DNA of 64,000 bases from Glossina fuscipes (GCF_014805625.2 NW_023998452.1:1160308-1224307), one strand, 5' to 3'. Counted from the stretch's first letter, positions 1 to 13,252 are shown. Numbers and translations are program-made. Notes: generated by a model from the sequence alone, not told the origin.

Positions 1-429
1 TCTAAGAACGTTATTACGTACATTCCTTTTAGGATTTCCTCTTACCGCCGAGTCGGAACACGATTGGACCTAGCTATCGCCCCCGGTTCAGAATCTGATC
101 TTAAAAAACGACCTTGAGAAAATCTTGAGTGCAGCGCCATTAGAACTGAGCTAAAAATTAATAACTTAATAGAGTCCCTTTCGACTAACTGTCTCCGTAT
201 TATTTCGCTCACTTTGAATGTTTTTCCACATATATCCTGCATTGAAGTTCATAAGGCTATTGAAATCGCCTTTCTGCATAAGGCAAACAAAAATCATAGC
301 GTGTTTTACTAGATAAAGTTTTGCAATCAACGAAATCATTTTTATGTCGAAATCGTTGTACATTACTCATGTCCGTATTGCTCTTGCTTATTGCTTGCTA
401 TCTACCATTCTTCTTCTTTTCAGCGTCTA

Positions 430-1140
430 GTGATCGCTGCAGATCAAAAATGACTTATCGCAGTGGGTCAGATTAGAGAGAAGTTAACAAATGACTGGGA
501 GGGGTTAGCTTCCTACACTTCCCATTGATCTGGCGGTCATCCTAACTAGCTAGCTAGCTTAGTCAGCTTTCGGAGCAGACCACTTTATTCATATTCTTCT
601 CGCGATTAAAGTTGTCTCATCACGTTTCTTCTCGTCTGATATTGTGTTGGCACAACTCATTAAAATTTTCGCCATCTGCTATATCGTCCATCAATTCATA
701 CACTTTAGTTTTCAAATCAAGCCAGATCGTTTTATTTATATTCCTATCGCGATTGAAATCGTTTCGCGTCTCTTACTTCCCGCGACCAATTCAAAACATT
801 TCCACCAACTATTACTACTACTATGCGATTGGTTATTTTTTTAAAAATTAAACAACGTCAAAAAATGACTTTTGTCAGATAACCGAGGTATTTGGGATGG
901 TGGTGCATCGCCGATCGCTGTATATATAATATATTAGCTAAGTTTTTTTATTCACTTACGCAATATGATTGAAATCATCTCTTCTCAATTAAAAACTTTT
1001 CCTCAAACGAGCGACAGCTGTCTCGGGGTCGACTAAAAATTCCTCCTGATTCACAGTCAAGCTGTTGGCTATCTCTGCATACATATATACGATATATTTT
1101 CTTATATGTCGACCGGGTTCGCTTACACAACTTTTCCACA
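430..1140. repeat. Degenerate repeated modules near the left edge
   Basis: TTATTCATATTCTTCTCGCG with GATTAAAGTTG (585-615) resembles TTTATATTCCTATCGCGATT with GAAATCG (735-763) and a weaker TTCACTTACGC ... GATTGAAATCAT (950-980). AAAAATGACTT occurs at 447 and 863 with related flanks. These look like an old repeat cluster; the unit boundaries are uncertain. Confidence 0.3.
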
Positions 1141-1564
1141 AATGAGGAAAAACGGAATGGCGATCCACTAAAGACTGCCGCGATTAATGTAATGTTATAT
1201 TAAAAACAAATTTCATTCATCTTTGGTTTTGAAAAGAAAAATCCATCCATAGGCGACCAAAGAAAACCAATCTGTTGGCCACCTCTGTTAATGTATGCAT
1301 GCCTGAGCTTTAAAGTAACTCTGAGTGCAGGAAAAAGAAATCAATGGAAATTACAAAAACATACAACAAAACAAACATTTTTAATGATTTACAAAGCGCC
1401 TGCGTTCATGTTTGATTTAAATGGCAGATCAAAGCTTAACGTGCCGCCGTCGAACACATATTACAATTAAGGTACTTTATAAACGGGTCTTGGCGTTATG
1501 TCTGCAGGCCGCTATCGTTTTATATATTTATGTATATAAATACAGCCATACATATACAAGTACT

Positions 1565-1594
1565 CACACACACACACACACACACAAACACACA
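1565..1594. repeat. (CA)n microsatellite
   Basis: About 15 CA steps with one interruption; responsible for the short Thr/His frame crossing it. Confidence 0.95.
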
Positions 1595-2158
1595 GGCGCA
1601 CGTATATACATGCCTTCATACATACTCGCTGAATAGAGAGTATAAAGCTTTTCGTTAAAATAAAAGGTTCGCATATTAAAAAGCATTTGACGGCGACAAT
1701 CAACAGCCAGAAAAAAAATATAGACGATATATAGTAAATACTGCCACTAAGAGTAAAGTGACTAAGTTGTTTTATTTCTGGTCTGTCTTAAAACTTGACA
1801 GTATCATTTTAAATAGGAACCCAAACAAATGTCTATTAGAACATTGTTGTGTCCTTTCAATTGCCGCTTTTATCAAAATTGATTTTTGCTTCAAAAAAAA
1901 AAAAGAAGTAATTAATTGCACTAAATAGTTAAACTGCAGTAGCCACAGAAGTCTCTGTTGACTTTGTCAAACAAAATTTTCCAGAATATCCATCTATTTA
2001 CGTTGAAAAATAACTTGAACAACCTTTGACAAACGGCCAACATTCTCGTATGCCGCCATGCGAGTTTTCAGTAACAAAGACGATGACTATTTCAATTTAA
2101 TCATCCATTTGTGCCGCAGAGACAGCAATAAAACGGAGAAAGGGATATATGTATTCTT

Positions 2159-2176
2159 ATATATATATATACATGA

Positions 2177-2207
<31 letters not shown>

Positions 2208-2208
2208 T
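2159..2208. repeat. (TA)n microsatellite
   Basis: Two TA runs separated by CATGATATATG. Confidence 0.95.
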
Positions 2209-2720
2209 CTACCACCACTAGGCGACAAATTTAATTTGCTAATGAAACCACCACAAAATTTCCGAATAAACTTATTGTTCTTCTTCTAGTTGTCCTGCGT
2301 CTAACCCCTTTTGTGTTCTACATGCACAACTACAAGCGCAAACCTATGGTAATAAAATTTTGAGGAAAAAGAGAGACAAAGCAACCGAGTTATCTATGAT
2401 TGAAATAAAAAAAAAAAAAAAAGAAGAGAATCAGTAAAATTAACACGTTTTGAAGGTACTTTGTAAAAATTACAAACAAAACGTTCAAAACCAAAAAAAT
2501 GGAAGTAAATCTGTTATCATTTATATACAATCTTATTTAAATACTGGCTTTTTTTTTTGCAAAGTTCTCAAAAGCGGTCACATAACGACAATAAAAAGAG
2601 AGATTGTCATACAACAACAAAAAGAAGAAAAAAAAAGAAATTGTAACCCAAAGCGAGAAAAAATCTGGATAACGATACAAAGAGAAAAATGTAACAGATT
2701 TCCCACTAATCGTGAAAGAG

Positions 2721-2770
2721 TATATATATGTATATACATATATATATGTATATGCTTGTATATGCATATA
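2721..2770. repeat. TATG/TA-rich microsatellite
   Basis: Alternating TATATATG and TATACATA steps of the kind found at many places in this window. Confidence 0.85.
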
Positions 2771-5700
2771 TCGTCTGTGCTCTGAATAATTGTTAAAAAA
2801 GATTTGCTCGATGCATAAAAGGCTTTTCGGAAAATTAAATTCATTCACACTCTCGACCCCTCTTAACAGAACCCAAAAGAAAGCTGACGGTAATCACCAA
2901 AGGGATTAAAGTAATGTATATAAATCTAAGCGTTGATGTATTTGCTCCTCTATTCGTCCCTACACACAAAGTCTATAAGCAAAAGGGTGTTTTGTATAAA
3001 CGGATGTAAACATGTATATGTATGCATATGTGTATGAAGTTTTTGATTAGCGAAAAACATTATTTAAAATTGTGTGTTCTTTCTAATCAGCCATTGAGTG
3101 TTTAGCCAAAGTTGTATAACGACTCATGTTCATCTGCTTGTGTGCTTTTGCAAATTATTAAAATGTCTTTACTAGTATTAGTACTAATAGGTACATTGAA
3201 AAAGAAGAAGAAGAGAAAGATTGTTGCAGGATATTGGTAATAACAACCAGCCTACAGCTGCGCATATACATAATGGCAGGTGAATTTAATAAAAGGCTAA
3301 GCTGTTCGTCTTCAGCTACAAGTTCACTCTTTCTTTTTAAAGAAGAGTAATGTTTTCCTTTTACCCGCTAGGTCTTCATCAAGCTTGATCCGTTTTTGCA
3401 CACACAGGCTAATTTCTCGTACAAATGCAAATAAGCTAATATTCTTCTGAATCTCTTATGGCCTAATAATGAAACAATGACGCAACAGTACGAATCAAGT
3501 TAAAGAAAAATTTTTCTTTGGCATAGCAGATTATAACAAAGATCAGAGATATTTTTTTTCTAAATTGGTAGCACTCTGACAGGCATCGGCGTCACATTTC
3601 ACATCGTAAATATCATTAGTGTTTCAGCTGCGCTTGTACGTTCTTTTTGTGCGACACAAAAATAAATATTTTTTCTGATTTTTACTTGGTGTGACTTTGC
3701 TGAGCAAAGAGTTATCAATCGATCTAGAAACGCGTTATTACGAGTGATAAGACTTGAAGCTACGCATACGAGCCGAGAATAACAAGTTAATCGAGCGAAT
3801 ATCGTGCAAAAGATGAGCCAACACCGAGCAAATCGCGTCTATGTCGCTCAATAATCAAGCTTATCTTAACAGTTTTCTTCGTCTATTGTGGTGTTGTGGA
3901 CTTTGTTAAATTCCTTCAAGGAGTGTTATTTGAACGAAGCTGTTTGCAAAAAGCAAAATACAGGAAAAAGGAAATTTTGCTTCATTTCTTGGAGGCAGCA
4001 ATATTTTTCCATTTTAGCGAATTTTCTCTTCATTTACCGGAAGAAAGAATTTTGCTTAAGTCCCAGCACTTCTACATTTATGCGTTATTCTATGGAAATA
4101 TCTTGAAAAGTTTTGCTATTTGGCGAATAGATGAAGGGAAGAAGTCAAATCTGGCGAACAGCTTCTAAATGCTTAATGCAATGTCTTTATTCGGACAGTT
4201 CATGAAAAAAGCTATTTACTATTTAGAGAAGAGGTGAAAAAGAGGGAAGGCTAAACGTGGACAATAGTCACACATTCATGTATGTGCTGGAGGATGTGTT
4301 TTGTGCAAGAGCATTGTCATAGTGAAAAAGTATTTTTTTGTTACCTAAGCTGATCCTTTTCGTCTTTTGCATCCGATCAATTTATTGCAACAACTTGTTT
4401 CAAACTGTACTTTTCTCGCCATTATCGTTTATTGTTTTAAGTTATCCCTTAATTATCCAAAATTTGTGATCCCAAAGATTCTATGCGACCCCGAAACCTT
4501 TTTATGCCCCAAAAGTACGCTTTCCGGATAAAGTCATTAATTAAAAGCATTTAATAGCATGTAATAGCTCGTTCTCAACACTGTACTCGTCGAGCTTGAG
4601 GACTTTCCCAGCATTTATAATTTCAATTCATAAAATTGATTTCAAATTTCAGCTACAATCGTATGACGACATTCTTAACTGAAATCCGTGAGATTTTTTC
4701 AATTAATCAGCTTCAGTGCATTTTTAATATATTTGTGGGAAAAGAATATTTTTTCAAACTTAGCTTAAATTAATGTTTTCAAAAAGTCCTACACTCTTTG
4801 ATAGAATTGAAGAATTTTTGCAAAAATTTTCCAAGTAGTTTGCTTTAAATCGAAAGCTTTGCGATCTGCACGGTAAGGCCACGGAGATAAAATATGAATT
4901 TTTAGCAAGAGCTGCTGGGCCGATATTTTGTTTTTAAAATATGATTCATAAAAGTTTTTAACGACTTAAAGAATATGCGTGAAAATATTGTTCAGTCATT
5001 TGTAAGTAAATGCGGGAAAATGGCGGCTCATGCAATAAATTTGAAAATTCCGATGGTATCCAAAATACGATCTCCAGATATTTTGCTCAAAAACTAATTG
5101 ACTGAAAAATTTATCTGTTTGAGTTTAATGTAGAAAAAGTACATTATTTTGCTGTTTCCTTATAATAAATAATCTTATTATTAAAAAGCTAAAAAACGAT
5201 AAAAAAAACTTTTATTTCGGATAATTTCCGTGAGGATAGTTTTTGATAAATTTGGAAAAAAAAATATAGAACGTTATCATAACCTACTTAACGAAAGAAA
5301 GTTTTTTGACATTAATTTGTGTACATTTACGCTGTTAAGCTGTTCTTTGTTTTTTTGTCCAACACTTGTGGAGTTTAAAAATATTAAAGCGAATTTATTT
5401 ATTCCACTTATACTAGAAACTCAACTAAACAAATAACGGTCGAGTTCAATTGGCTTATATTAATTAACAATAAAATTGAGTATAAGCATAATAAAACAAA
5501 TAAGAACAAAAAAAAAAAAAAAAAGCATGTACACTATCAGCATAGGAGCACACTTACAACCGGTACAGGACCAAATTGCAAATGAACCCCTAAGCCATCG
5601 CAAACATGCATAAGCCTGAATGAACGGTTAAAGTTGAAATTCATTTGCATTTAATAAAAATATGGAGTTGACATGCCCCTATACCTAATCTAAATATTAT

Positions 5701-6399
5701 CTATGAAAGGAGTTTACAATTTTCCGAGAAAAGATAGATCAATAAGGCAGGGGCTGGGCCTTATAAGAAGGCAAGAAGAAAATGAGATGCCAAACAACGT
5801 AGGATAGATTCAATTAAGTCAATATGGAACCGGTAACAAGTCAAATTATTTCACAGACGGATCTAGATTTTAGAACACAAAGAGCGAAAATTGCTAACAA
5901 AAATTTATGTTTGCTGCTAATAATGCCTTTTACGTGTCAGCCCTTGAACTTTTTGAACATCATAGCAAAATTTCTATTTTAGTTCTTTTTAGCATGTTCT
6001 TAACCTAACTATAAGTAACTTGAAAATATGTTAGACAAAAGTTGGAATTAAAATTTTTGATCGAATTTTAATTTCTTATCTTCATTTTCGCGGCATTCGG
6101 CACATATTGTGGGTCATATTAACCTATTTTGTTAGAAATACGTATATTCCACCGGGATCTTGAAAACTAGGTCAGACACGCAGTTACTTAAAGGCCTGTT
6201 GTTGTAAACCAAAGGTAACCAAAGAAGATGTTTGCGTTAGATCTAGTTTTTTGAAGCTCAAACGTTGAAAAAGGTTAAGTTAACCAACGCGGTAGTTCTA
6301 GTGTTAATAATCGTATATATATTATTATTGTTATAATTAACTTAGCCAGAGAGATAAATTCTAAGACGCAAGTCTTAAACCGGCTTTATTAAAAACTCT

Positions 6400-6468
6400 A
6401 CCGCATTTTAGATTAGAACCTCGGGTATTCGGTTCGTCGAGAACCTTTATCTACTCGGCCACTCAGGT
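6400..6468 (-). repeat. tRNA-like A-box/B-box pair, possible head of a tRNA-derived SINE or tRNA fossil
   Basis: On the minus strand the sequence contains TGGCCGAGTAG (6461-6451), a good RNA polymerase III A box of the tRNA-Ser/Leu type, and 31 bases later CCCGAGGTTCTAATC, a degenerate B box (GGTTCRANTCC consensus). Between them GGTTC and GAACC could form a stem with a loop holding TCGA. The acceptor and T stems do not pair properly, the D and anticodon stems compete for the same bases, and the variable arm is short for Ser/Leu. So it is not a working tRNA. I see no clear SINE body or A-rich tail. Confidence 0.38.
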
Positions 6469-7452
6469 GGGTGTACATAAGTGTAGATAATGAACAGGAA
6501 TTTGTATTTTCAAATTAGTCTGAGTCTGAGTTTTCTTTCGATATCAAAAGATTTAGATTGTCGTTTATATCTGGGCGCATCTGACTATCAGTGGAGCTTA
6601 TAAGTTCGGCTTGAATGAAAACTTTTTTTAGCTTGGTCTTATACTTTTTATTAATGTCATGATGATTTCAAAAATAGTTCGAAATCGTTCATTTCCGCCA
6701 AAAGCTTCTGTAAATTATGTAATGATTGTTATTAAGAAGTAAAACAACTTTTCATGTTGAATTGACATACGGTTATGATAACGATGACATCGAAACAAAA
6801 GTAAAACTATTTAAAGTCATCACAATTTCATTAATCATGATCATATATGTGCTTATGCATGCATGTCTGCAATGAAACATTTTTGGATATTTTCATATGT
6901 GACTGACTACACAGCAAACCTACACAAAAAAACAATTCGCCTAAGTCCGAAAAGTGCGTTTTTTTGTTTTTTCGTTTTATTTTTAGGTTTATTCCCGCGT
7001 TTCCTGAAATAATGTGTAAAGATGTGAATTAATATCAATGGCATGAATATAATATAATAAAATATGTCCTACATATACGTCCAAGTGTAAAAAGTTAATA
7101 TCAAGGGTTGTAGGTAAACATTATAGGTTATATATGTGAGCGGTTACACCTGCTTTATGATGTTGTAGGTGAACGCTGTGCTTACATATTTCTCTTATTA
7201 TGCCTCCTGAATGATTTGAACGGTCATATGTGTATGCATATATGTGTATGTATATATGCTTGTGTGAATGACAGTGAAGGGCAAGCTGCAAGGAATTGAG
7301 TGCCAGTTTTTCTTCTTTTTTTTTTTTTTAGACACGCGCCCTCTTAAGACAATCGGACAATTTGTGACCACTGAATGGTATTAATCCCCTGTTTAAGACA
7401 CCTGCTCACATTTTTGATGTGTTCCTCATTAGGTGTGTGACCGTGTTTGTGG

Positions 7453-7492
7453 GCATGTGTATGCATGTGTGTATATATGTGTGTGTGTGTGA
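7453..7492. repeat. (TG)n microsatellite, compound with TATG
   Basis: ATGTGTATGCATGTGTGTA grades into a run of GT steps. Confidence 0.85.
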
Positions 7493-7989
7493 ATGTATGC
7501 TTCAAACAGGCAAATTTAGTAATAAAATGTAACGTAACGGCTTCTTTTGCTAGCCTGATTGACCGACTGAACATCAAATATTATACAACCTGTATAAGAG
7601 TAAACGTGTTGTTATAGTTGGATTAGTTTAAAAAATGAAATTAAAAACATTGTGTATATTTATTTATGTTTTCGGTTTTGTTTTTTCGAAAAACTTTGCG
7701 CATGGAGGGGAAAATATTTTATTCTCCACTAAATGATGGGAGTTTACTAAGCGGGACATTTCATTTCCGCGCAACGTATAAATTAATAAATTAACAGAGA
7801 GTAACTGAAGCAAGAATTGATATTTCGGCTTACTTGACAACTTCACTCATCTATGAAGCGCTATACGGAGATTACCATATAAGCTTGGACGGTAAGGACT
7901 TGAGCATTTTTTATGGCTTTACCAGAGCAGAAGATTTTGTCAAATTAAGAAACACATAAATTATTTCATTTTCCTAATTGCTGCTCATT

Positions 7990-8160
7990 ACCTAATATTG
8001 TGTTGCTTCAGCGTGACCGTCTGTCAGTCTGTGTAATGTCTTTGGTCCATATTGTATTGATTGCTGAACGGAAAATAATGGCTTCAAATTGGAAACTGGA
8101 AATTCATGATTGATGTAGAAAATGAGACGAATCGATCCGAAGACACACATACAACGCACC
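7990..8160. repeat. Partial extra copy of the internal module of the 8341-9170 family
   Basis: The segment GTCTGTGTAATGTCT at about 8027 and the following GGCTTCAAATTGG ... GGAAA ... GAAAATGAGA order recurs at 8513-8620 inside the full-length element. Similarity is patchy. It looks like a truncated, older copy just upstream of copy 1. Confidence 0.4.
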
Positions 8161-8340
8161 ATGTGTTAAGAATGTTTCCGTTTTCGAATGCAAAGAAAAA
8201 AAAAATTGCATTTCTGCTCATTACTTATACACTACATTAGTTGGAGCAACAAAAATTGCAATGTTTATGATCTTATACTACCTGAGCAAACTTGGAAAAA
8301 AATTGGCCATCTCGATCCGATAGTATACGGAAAGTATCGA

Positions 8341-9170
8341 TACTTTACATTTTTATACCCATCATCGAGAGATACCCGCCATCAAGAGAGATAATTTTGT
8401 CAAAGAACCAACTTCCAGAAGGCAACTTCAAAGACTCCACAAAGTATATATTTTCTTGATCAGCGTCAAATTCTAAATCGATGTAAGCATATCCGGGTGC
8501 GTGTCTGTGCGTCTGTGTAATGTCTGTTGTAACCATTGTCCAAAAATGAAGCAATTGACTTCAAATTTGGCAGGAACATTGGAAGTTCCTGCACGCATGG
8601 TTAGTAATGAAAATAAGCCAAAACGGTAGAAAGGCAAAACACCACGTAAGCTGAGACCAACTCTGTTTTTCAAAAGGAATAAAAATTTTTTTTTTGTTCA
8701 TTACAATGGGAAAAATTGACCATGCCTACCCAATATTATAGTGTATCAAAATGTCATTTTTTTTCAATATGGTTATAAGGCGTAGAAACAAGCTTCAAAC
8801 CCCCTTAAAGTATATAAATTCTTGCCTACTTTCGCATTTGGAATGCACCTGAACATATCCGCCTGTTCATCTGTCCATTTGTTTGTCTATGCAAACTTCT
8901 AGTCTTTGTAATGACTCGTTAGCGAAACTTAAGATATCGGCTATAAACTTGCACACTAAACTTTGACTTAAGCTTTTCCAAGCACACGCCTACAACGCCC
9001 ACACGCTTAGACGACAAAAACTTTTATTTTGAAAATGGAAGAAATCAGCCGCGCGCACTTTGGGTTACAGAGCATGAAAACTTAGTCTTTTTACTTTTTT
9101 TGTCCTTTTCAGGATAACGGTGATGGGTATGAAAGATTCGATCACAACCGAAAATAATTTTCTTACTTCT
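8341..9170 (-). repeat. Dispersed transposon-like element, copy 1 (~830 bp)
   Basis: This block aligns collinearly, by eye, with the reverse complement of 50453-51217. Shared segments in order are: TATACCCATCATCGAGAG end (8354 on); AACTTCCAGAAGGCAACTT (8409); TTGATCAGCGTCAAATTC followed by a TCGAT core (8456); the Cys/Thr-free stretch GGAACATTGGAAGTTCCTGC region (8573); GCATTTGGAATGCACC then a CTGTTCATCTGTCC module (8834); GATTT/CCATTTTC/AAAATAAAAG motif in reverse (near 9020-9050); and the end GGATAACGGTGATGGG (9113) with GATTCGATCACAACCGAAA. A similar module (GTATATA then TTCTTG) occurs twice inside, near 8440 and 8812, so the element contains an internal duplication. No open frame of note, so it is non-autonomous. 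I do not know its class. Confidence 0.65.
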
Positions 9171-9180
9171 TTCAAATAAA

Positions 9181-9222
9181 GATGATGGGTCTAAAAGATT
9201 CGATCACAGCTGAATGCAATAT
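9181..9222. repeat. Duplicated terminal segment of the same family
   Basis: GATGATGGGTCTAAAAGATT and the following CGATCACAGCTGAA repeat the end of copy 1 (9120-9152) with few differences, about 60 bp further on. This is a tandem duplication of the element's end or a solo end. Confidence 0.55.
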
Positions 9223-9804
9223 TTTTGCATAGTCATCGAGGGAAATATTCGTTAAAACTTTACTCTTTTATGCTTTAAGCAGACGACTTGAAATAATATC
9301 AATTGTTATGCTTTAATAACAAAAATAAATAAATGATTGAAAGGCGAATTTTAATAATATTACGTGAGCTAACAGACTCTGCATTGCATTGCAAATAAGA
9401 AAAAAACAAAAAAGTTCAAAACGAATGCGAATAAAGTGATTAAAAATGTTCGAAAATATTACGCTATTCAAACACGTAATTTGTCATTTGTTGTGTAAGT
9501 AAACCTAATTCGAAAACATATCGTTAACACAAAAATTTTTATACGATGATGTTTTTCAAGACAATGAAAACTTTTTTTTTTAAAGAAAAAAAAAAAGAAA
9601 AAGAAAAACAGAAGAAAAAGCATAAACATTGTTGGCAACTCGCAGATGCTAATGATGTTGCAAATGTCGTATTACGGATCTTTATCGGTATGACGATCTT
9701 GACTGCAGACAGGAAAATGTTCTACTTGCTCTGTAACTAACGTAACAAAAAAAAAAAAAAAACACTTTTTAACTTTTCTGTGCAATGAATATAATATGGC
9801 GAGC

Positions 9805-9895
9805 GAAAGAAAGAAAGAAAGAAAGATAACACTAACCGACGTCTTCTATAAAGCTGCACTAGGTATAAAGCAAAAAAAAAAAAAAAAAAAAAAAA
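9805..9895. repeat. (AAAG)n followed by a 24-A run
   Basis: About five GAAA steps at 9805-9826, then a poly-A run at 9872-9895. No polyadenylation signal or retrogene body is seen before the A run. Confidence 0.9.
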
Positions 9896-10040
9896 TTACT
9901 CTACTCAACTCTTAATAGAAACGGTGTAAATAACAATAGATTGCACCTAAATCAGTAACCGATAATATGTGAGCATATGCTTGAATAAAATCCGAAGCTC
10001 ACATGAACGGCATATACTGCGCATACGAACATTTATAAAT

Positions 10041-10095
10041 ATACATATATACATACAAAACATATACATATATATATATGTATGTATGTATATGT
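10041..10095. repeat. ATAC/TATG compound microsatellite
   Basis: CATATATACATACA steps pass into (TATG)n; the complementary halves could form an imperfect hairpin. Confidence 0.85.
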
Positions 10096-10424
10096 TGCCT
10101 CGATCTCTGCATTGTGTTTAAGCAACTAGCATCATATCTGGTATATATATGTACATATCTGTCTGTATGTGCTTTTATGAGTATGAACTTTATATGAGCA
10201 CTTCTACAGTGACTCATAGAAAAAATGGCCTCAACTTAAAAACTTGCTCCTTCCTAAGAGCTATGACAAATATCACATAAAATATGTGTATTTTTCATTT
10301 TCATTATGTTCCGCAAATTTATGTTTAAAACTTTTTTTTTTTATAGTTTTTGATATTGCATTGAATATCGGGTTTGGTTGGCTTGCTCTTCAGCAAAAGG
10401 TCCGAATGACTGAGAACTGTATAC

Positions 10425-10880
10425 ATTGACCAGGAAAGTTGTAGACTGGTCAATAAAAGCCTGAGCTGAAAAAGTATTTCACCTATGTTTTTAGTGAGAA
10501 ACTGGAGTGACTAAGAAAGTTCTTAAGGTGACATTAGAATCTCTTTGTGTGATTAGAGAGTAGATGGTCTGGGAAAGAGGTTGACTGACTCAGAAGCACT
10601 TAAGTTCAACAATACTATTATAGACTGGCTAAAAATAAAGCTGTTCGTTAGTGATTAGAACTAAATTGAATTGACCAAGGTTTCCAATAATCTCTTTAAA
10701 CTGACTGACAGAGCCATCTGGTGGTTAGATAAATGGCGGAATAAAGAAGCATTTCTACGCAACGTGTTATATGGAGGGCCCAAGTAGAAGCCAAGTTCAA
10801 ACAGTAATTACATTTTCATGGTAGCACCTTAGACTAATTAGAAAGTCTCTAAGCTAACTGGAAAGGGTTTACGCTAACTT
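10425..10880. repeat. Decayed short-unit tandem array
   Basis: The words GACTGGTCAATAAAAG, GAGTGACTAAGAAAG, GACTGGCTAAAAATAAAG, GACTAATTAGAAAGTCT and GCTAACTGGAAAGG recur through about 450 bp, always as (A)GACTxxxTAxxAAAG followed by a C/T-rich step. Spacing is irregular, so an ancestral unit of a few tens of bases is only suggested. Confidence 0.35.
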
Positions 10881-13252
10881 GAGAGAAGAATTGAAATTAA
10901 AACAAGTGAAGCGAGGAAGAAAGCCTTGGGAGAGATAAATTTAAATTTGCGTGGTCTTAAGCCAACATATAAAGTTTGCAGCCGTTTCTTGATGATGTGT
11001 GTAAGCTAGTAGGGTAATTGCAGCTTAATAATATAAATGTAGTGGCTGTCCAAGTTTTTCCTTTTTTGTGCTATGTGAATTTTTAATGCCCGAATATCTT
11101 TACCCCGCCACTTGTCTCCTTCTAAGGGTATCTATAAATGTTAGCTAAATTTCAATTTCTTATCTTATATTAGCTTTTACTCGAAATCAAAGAAGGGGCG
11201 GGTGGACAAAAGCAGCCACAAATCGTATGACAGGTGGATAAATAGTTCGTTACTTTATACTTTTGATAACATATGGGAAATTGGATTTGAGTCAGGCATA
11301 AGCAAACGGAAGATGGATGAAGAAGTCTTTTTGCCTTAACTTAACTAGAAATATGTAACTTAATGACGGGGGAGGGCGGCAGACAAGAATTTCGGCTTCT
11401 AGATAAAAATGGGCAGATTGAGATGGACAAACTCAATATTGAATCGCAGATATGATTAATTCTACTCAGGAATATAACGGTATTTAGGTTTCAGTTGCAA
11501 GTGATGTAAGAAAATTACTATGTATTTCTAGGATCTGGTTATGAATGAATTACCCTTAACTTATTTTCCTTATTATTTTTCATTGCATTTCCATAGTAAA
11601 GAAAAATTGTGCTCCTGAATAATGTTCCTTGAAAGTGGACCATTATTTTTGTAGGATACTGTGTCTAGGCTTTTTTATGCAATGGTAAGACGTCAAGAAC
11701 TTTACACAAAATTTACCAATATGCGGGCTTATTTTCCATTTTCGTAACTTTATATCTCTGTATGGTTGTCTTACCAACAATTGCATGCAAGCAGTAACTG
11801 TTTTAGCTGCACGCTCGTAGTAAACGCATTAAAGTTTAGTTTCAGCAAAGCATTTAATATCATCTGTGTGCTTTTCGATTAAAAAACAAAAAACAAATTT
11901 CAGAATAACCATATAAAACATTGCGGAAAGTAGGCGTGTTTATGGGCGCACGTTGTACGTTTTAACTTTTAACAGCAAACTTTCTTTCATAACTAATACA
12001 TTCTTTAAGCTTAAGAAAATTACTTTGAATCTTACAACGCGATGAGATGCGGATGCAAAAAATTTTAAAAACATGGTATACATGCGACAAACTGTTGTTA
12101 AGATAATGCCTAAATGCTGTGTGCTTATAAATTCTAAATGTTTTCTACATATGTTTGTAATGAGTGTTGAAAAGAGAAGTGCGCATAGAAGGCAATGAAG
12201 AAAAATAATCCAACAGATATAAGTTTGTGCGTATGTACATGCTTACGTTGGAGCAATTGGATTTTCCAAAAACTACAATTACAACATTTTTATTGCAAGT
12301 CATGTTATGAAACTTGCCTTGTGCCTTTCTTCTGGCCAAGTTTATATAGGAAGCGTATTTATGCAAAATTCATTCAATGAAGTTTTTCATATTTTTCAAA
12401 CTATTTTGACTTTTTCGGAATATTTCTCCCATACTTACAGTAAAGTTATGAGTTATGATTCAAAAAGCATTCGAATTCCAAGGTCCTTCCATTGGCCTAT
12501 AGCTTTTAATAATCATCATTTGCAAGACATAATCCTCAGGTTCTTTCTCTTTACATAAGAAAAGCTTGCACAGACTGCCGGAGTCTCGCATATGTATATT
12601 CAATTGGTGCACGGTTCGATAAAAAGTGTTGCTAAAGTAAGTGAAAATTTATATTTAGATGTAATCCCAACCTATCTCCAAAGAACAAATATTTCATTTT
12701 GTTTTCTCTATGGGAAGATTCCCAATCAAATTTCCGACCAAATCGCTTGGCGTCAACCGTTATGATCCATTAAGTGAATGCCTTTTGTAAAGAGCTCCGG
12801 CCCCCAAAGTACTAAAAAAGACAATTTTGTTGTTTTCATTGAAATAAAAGAGACAAGATTTGCAGTTGCATTCTGATATTGGCCACCGTAAGAGATCGGT
12901 CGGTCGGTAAAGAAAGCAGTGCGTTTTCTTCTCATAGCCCCTGTAACGCATGAAAATAAGGAAAAGAGATGTTTATGTCTGCCTGGTGACTCGGGACACT
13001 TTCATTAATAACTCGAGGTGTTCTTTCATGTCTCTTTAAAAAATGATGGAATCATAACTTTATGGTTGCATTTGAATCAATGAAAAGTATTAAAAACGCT
13101 ACCAAGAACAACCGTTTGCCTCAACAGTGTTTCAATTTGTATTGAAAAAATGTAGCACAGGTGGGTAGCCCCAAAACACTTAGTCGTCGGACACTTGCAT
13201 TCGATTGCTGTTAACTCGCAATTACTTTTTTATTCGTTAAGACAAACAAATT

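Larger units (their letters stand above)
1201..6399. other. Non-coding stretch, no supported gene
   Basis: Apart from the microsatellites listed, I see only AT-rich DNA with short chance frames. The two overlapping frames at 3888-4168 lack recognisable domains. Confidence 0.5.

Noticed and set aside
9872..9895. 24-A run as a possible retroposon tail
   Set aside because: No polyadenylation signal, no gene-like body and no target-site duplication next to it.
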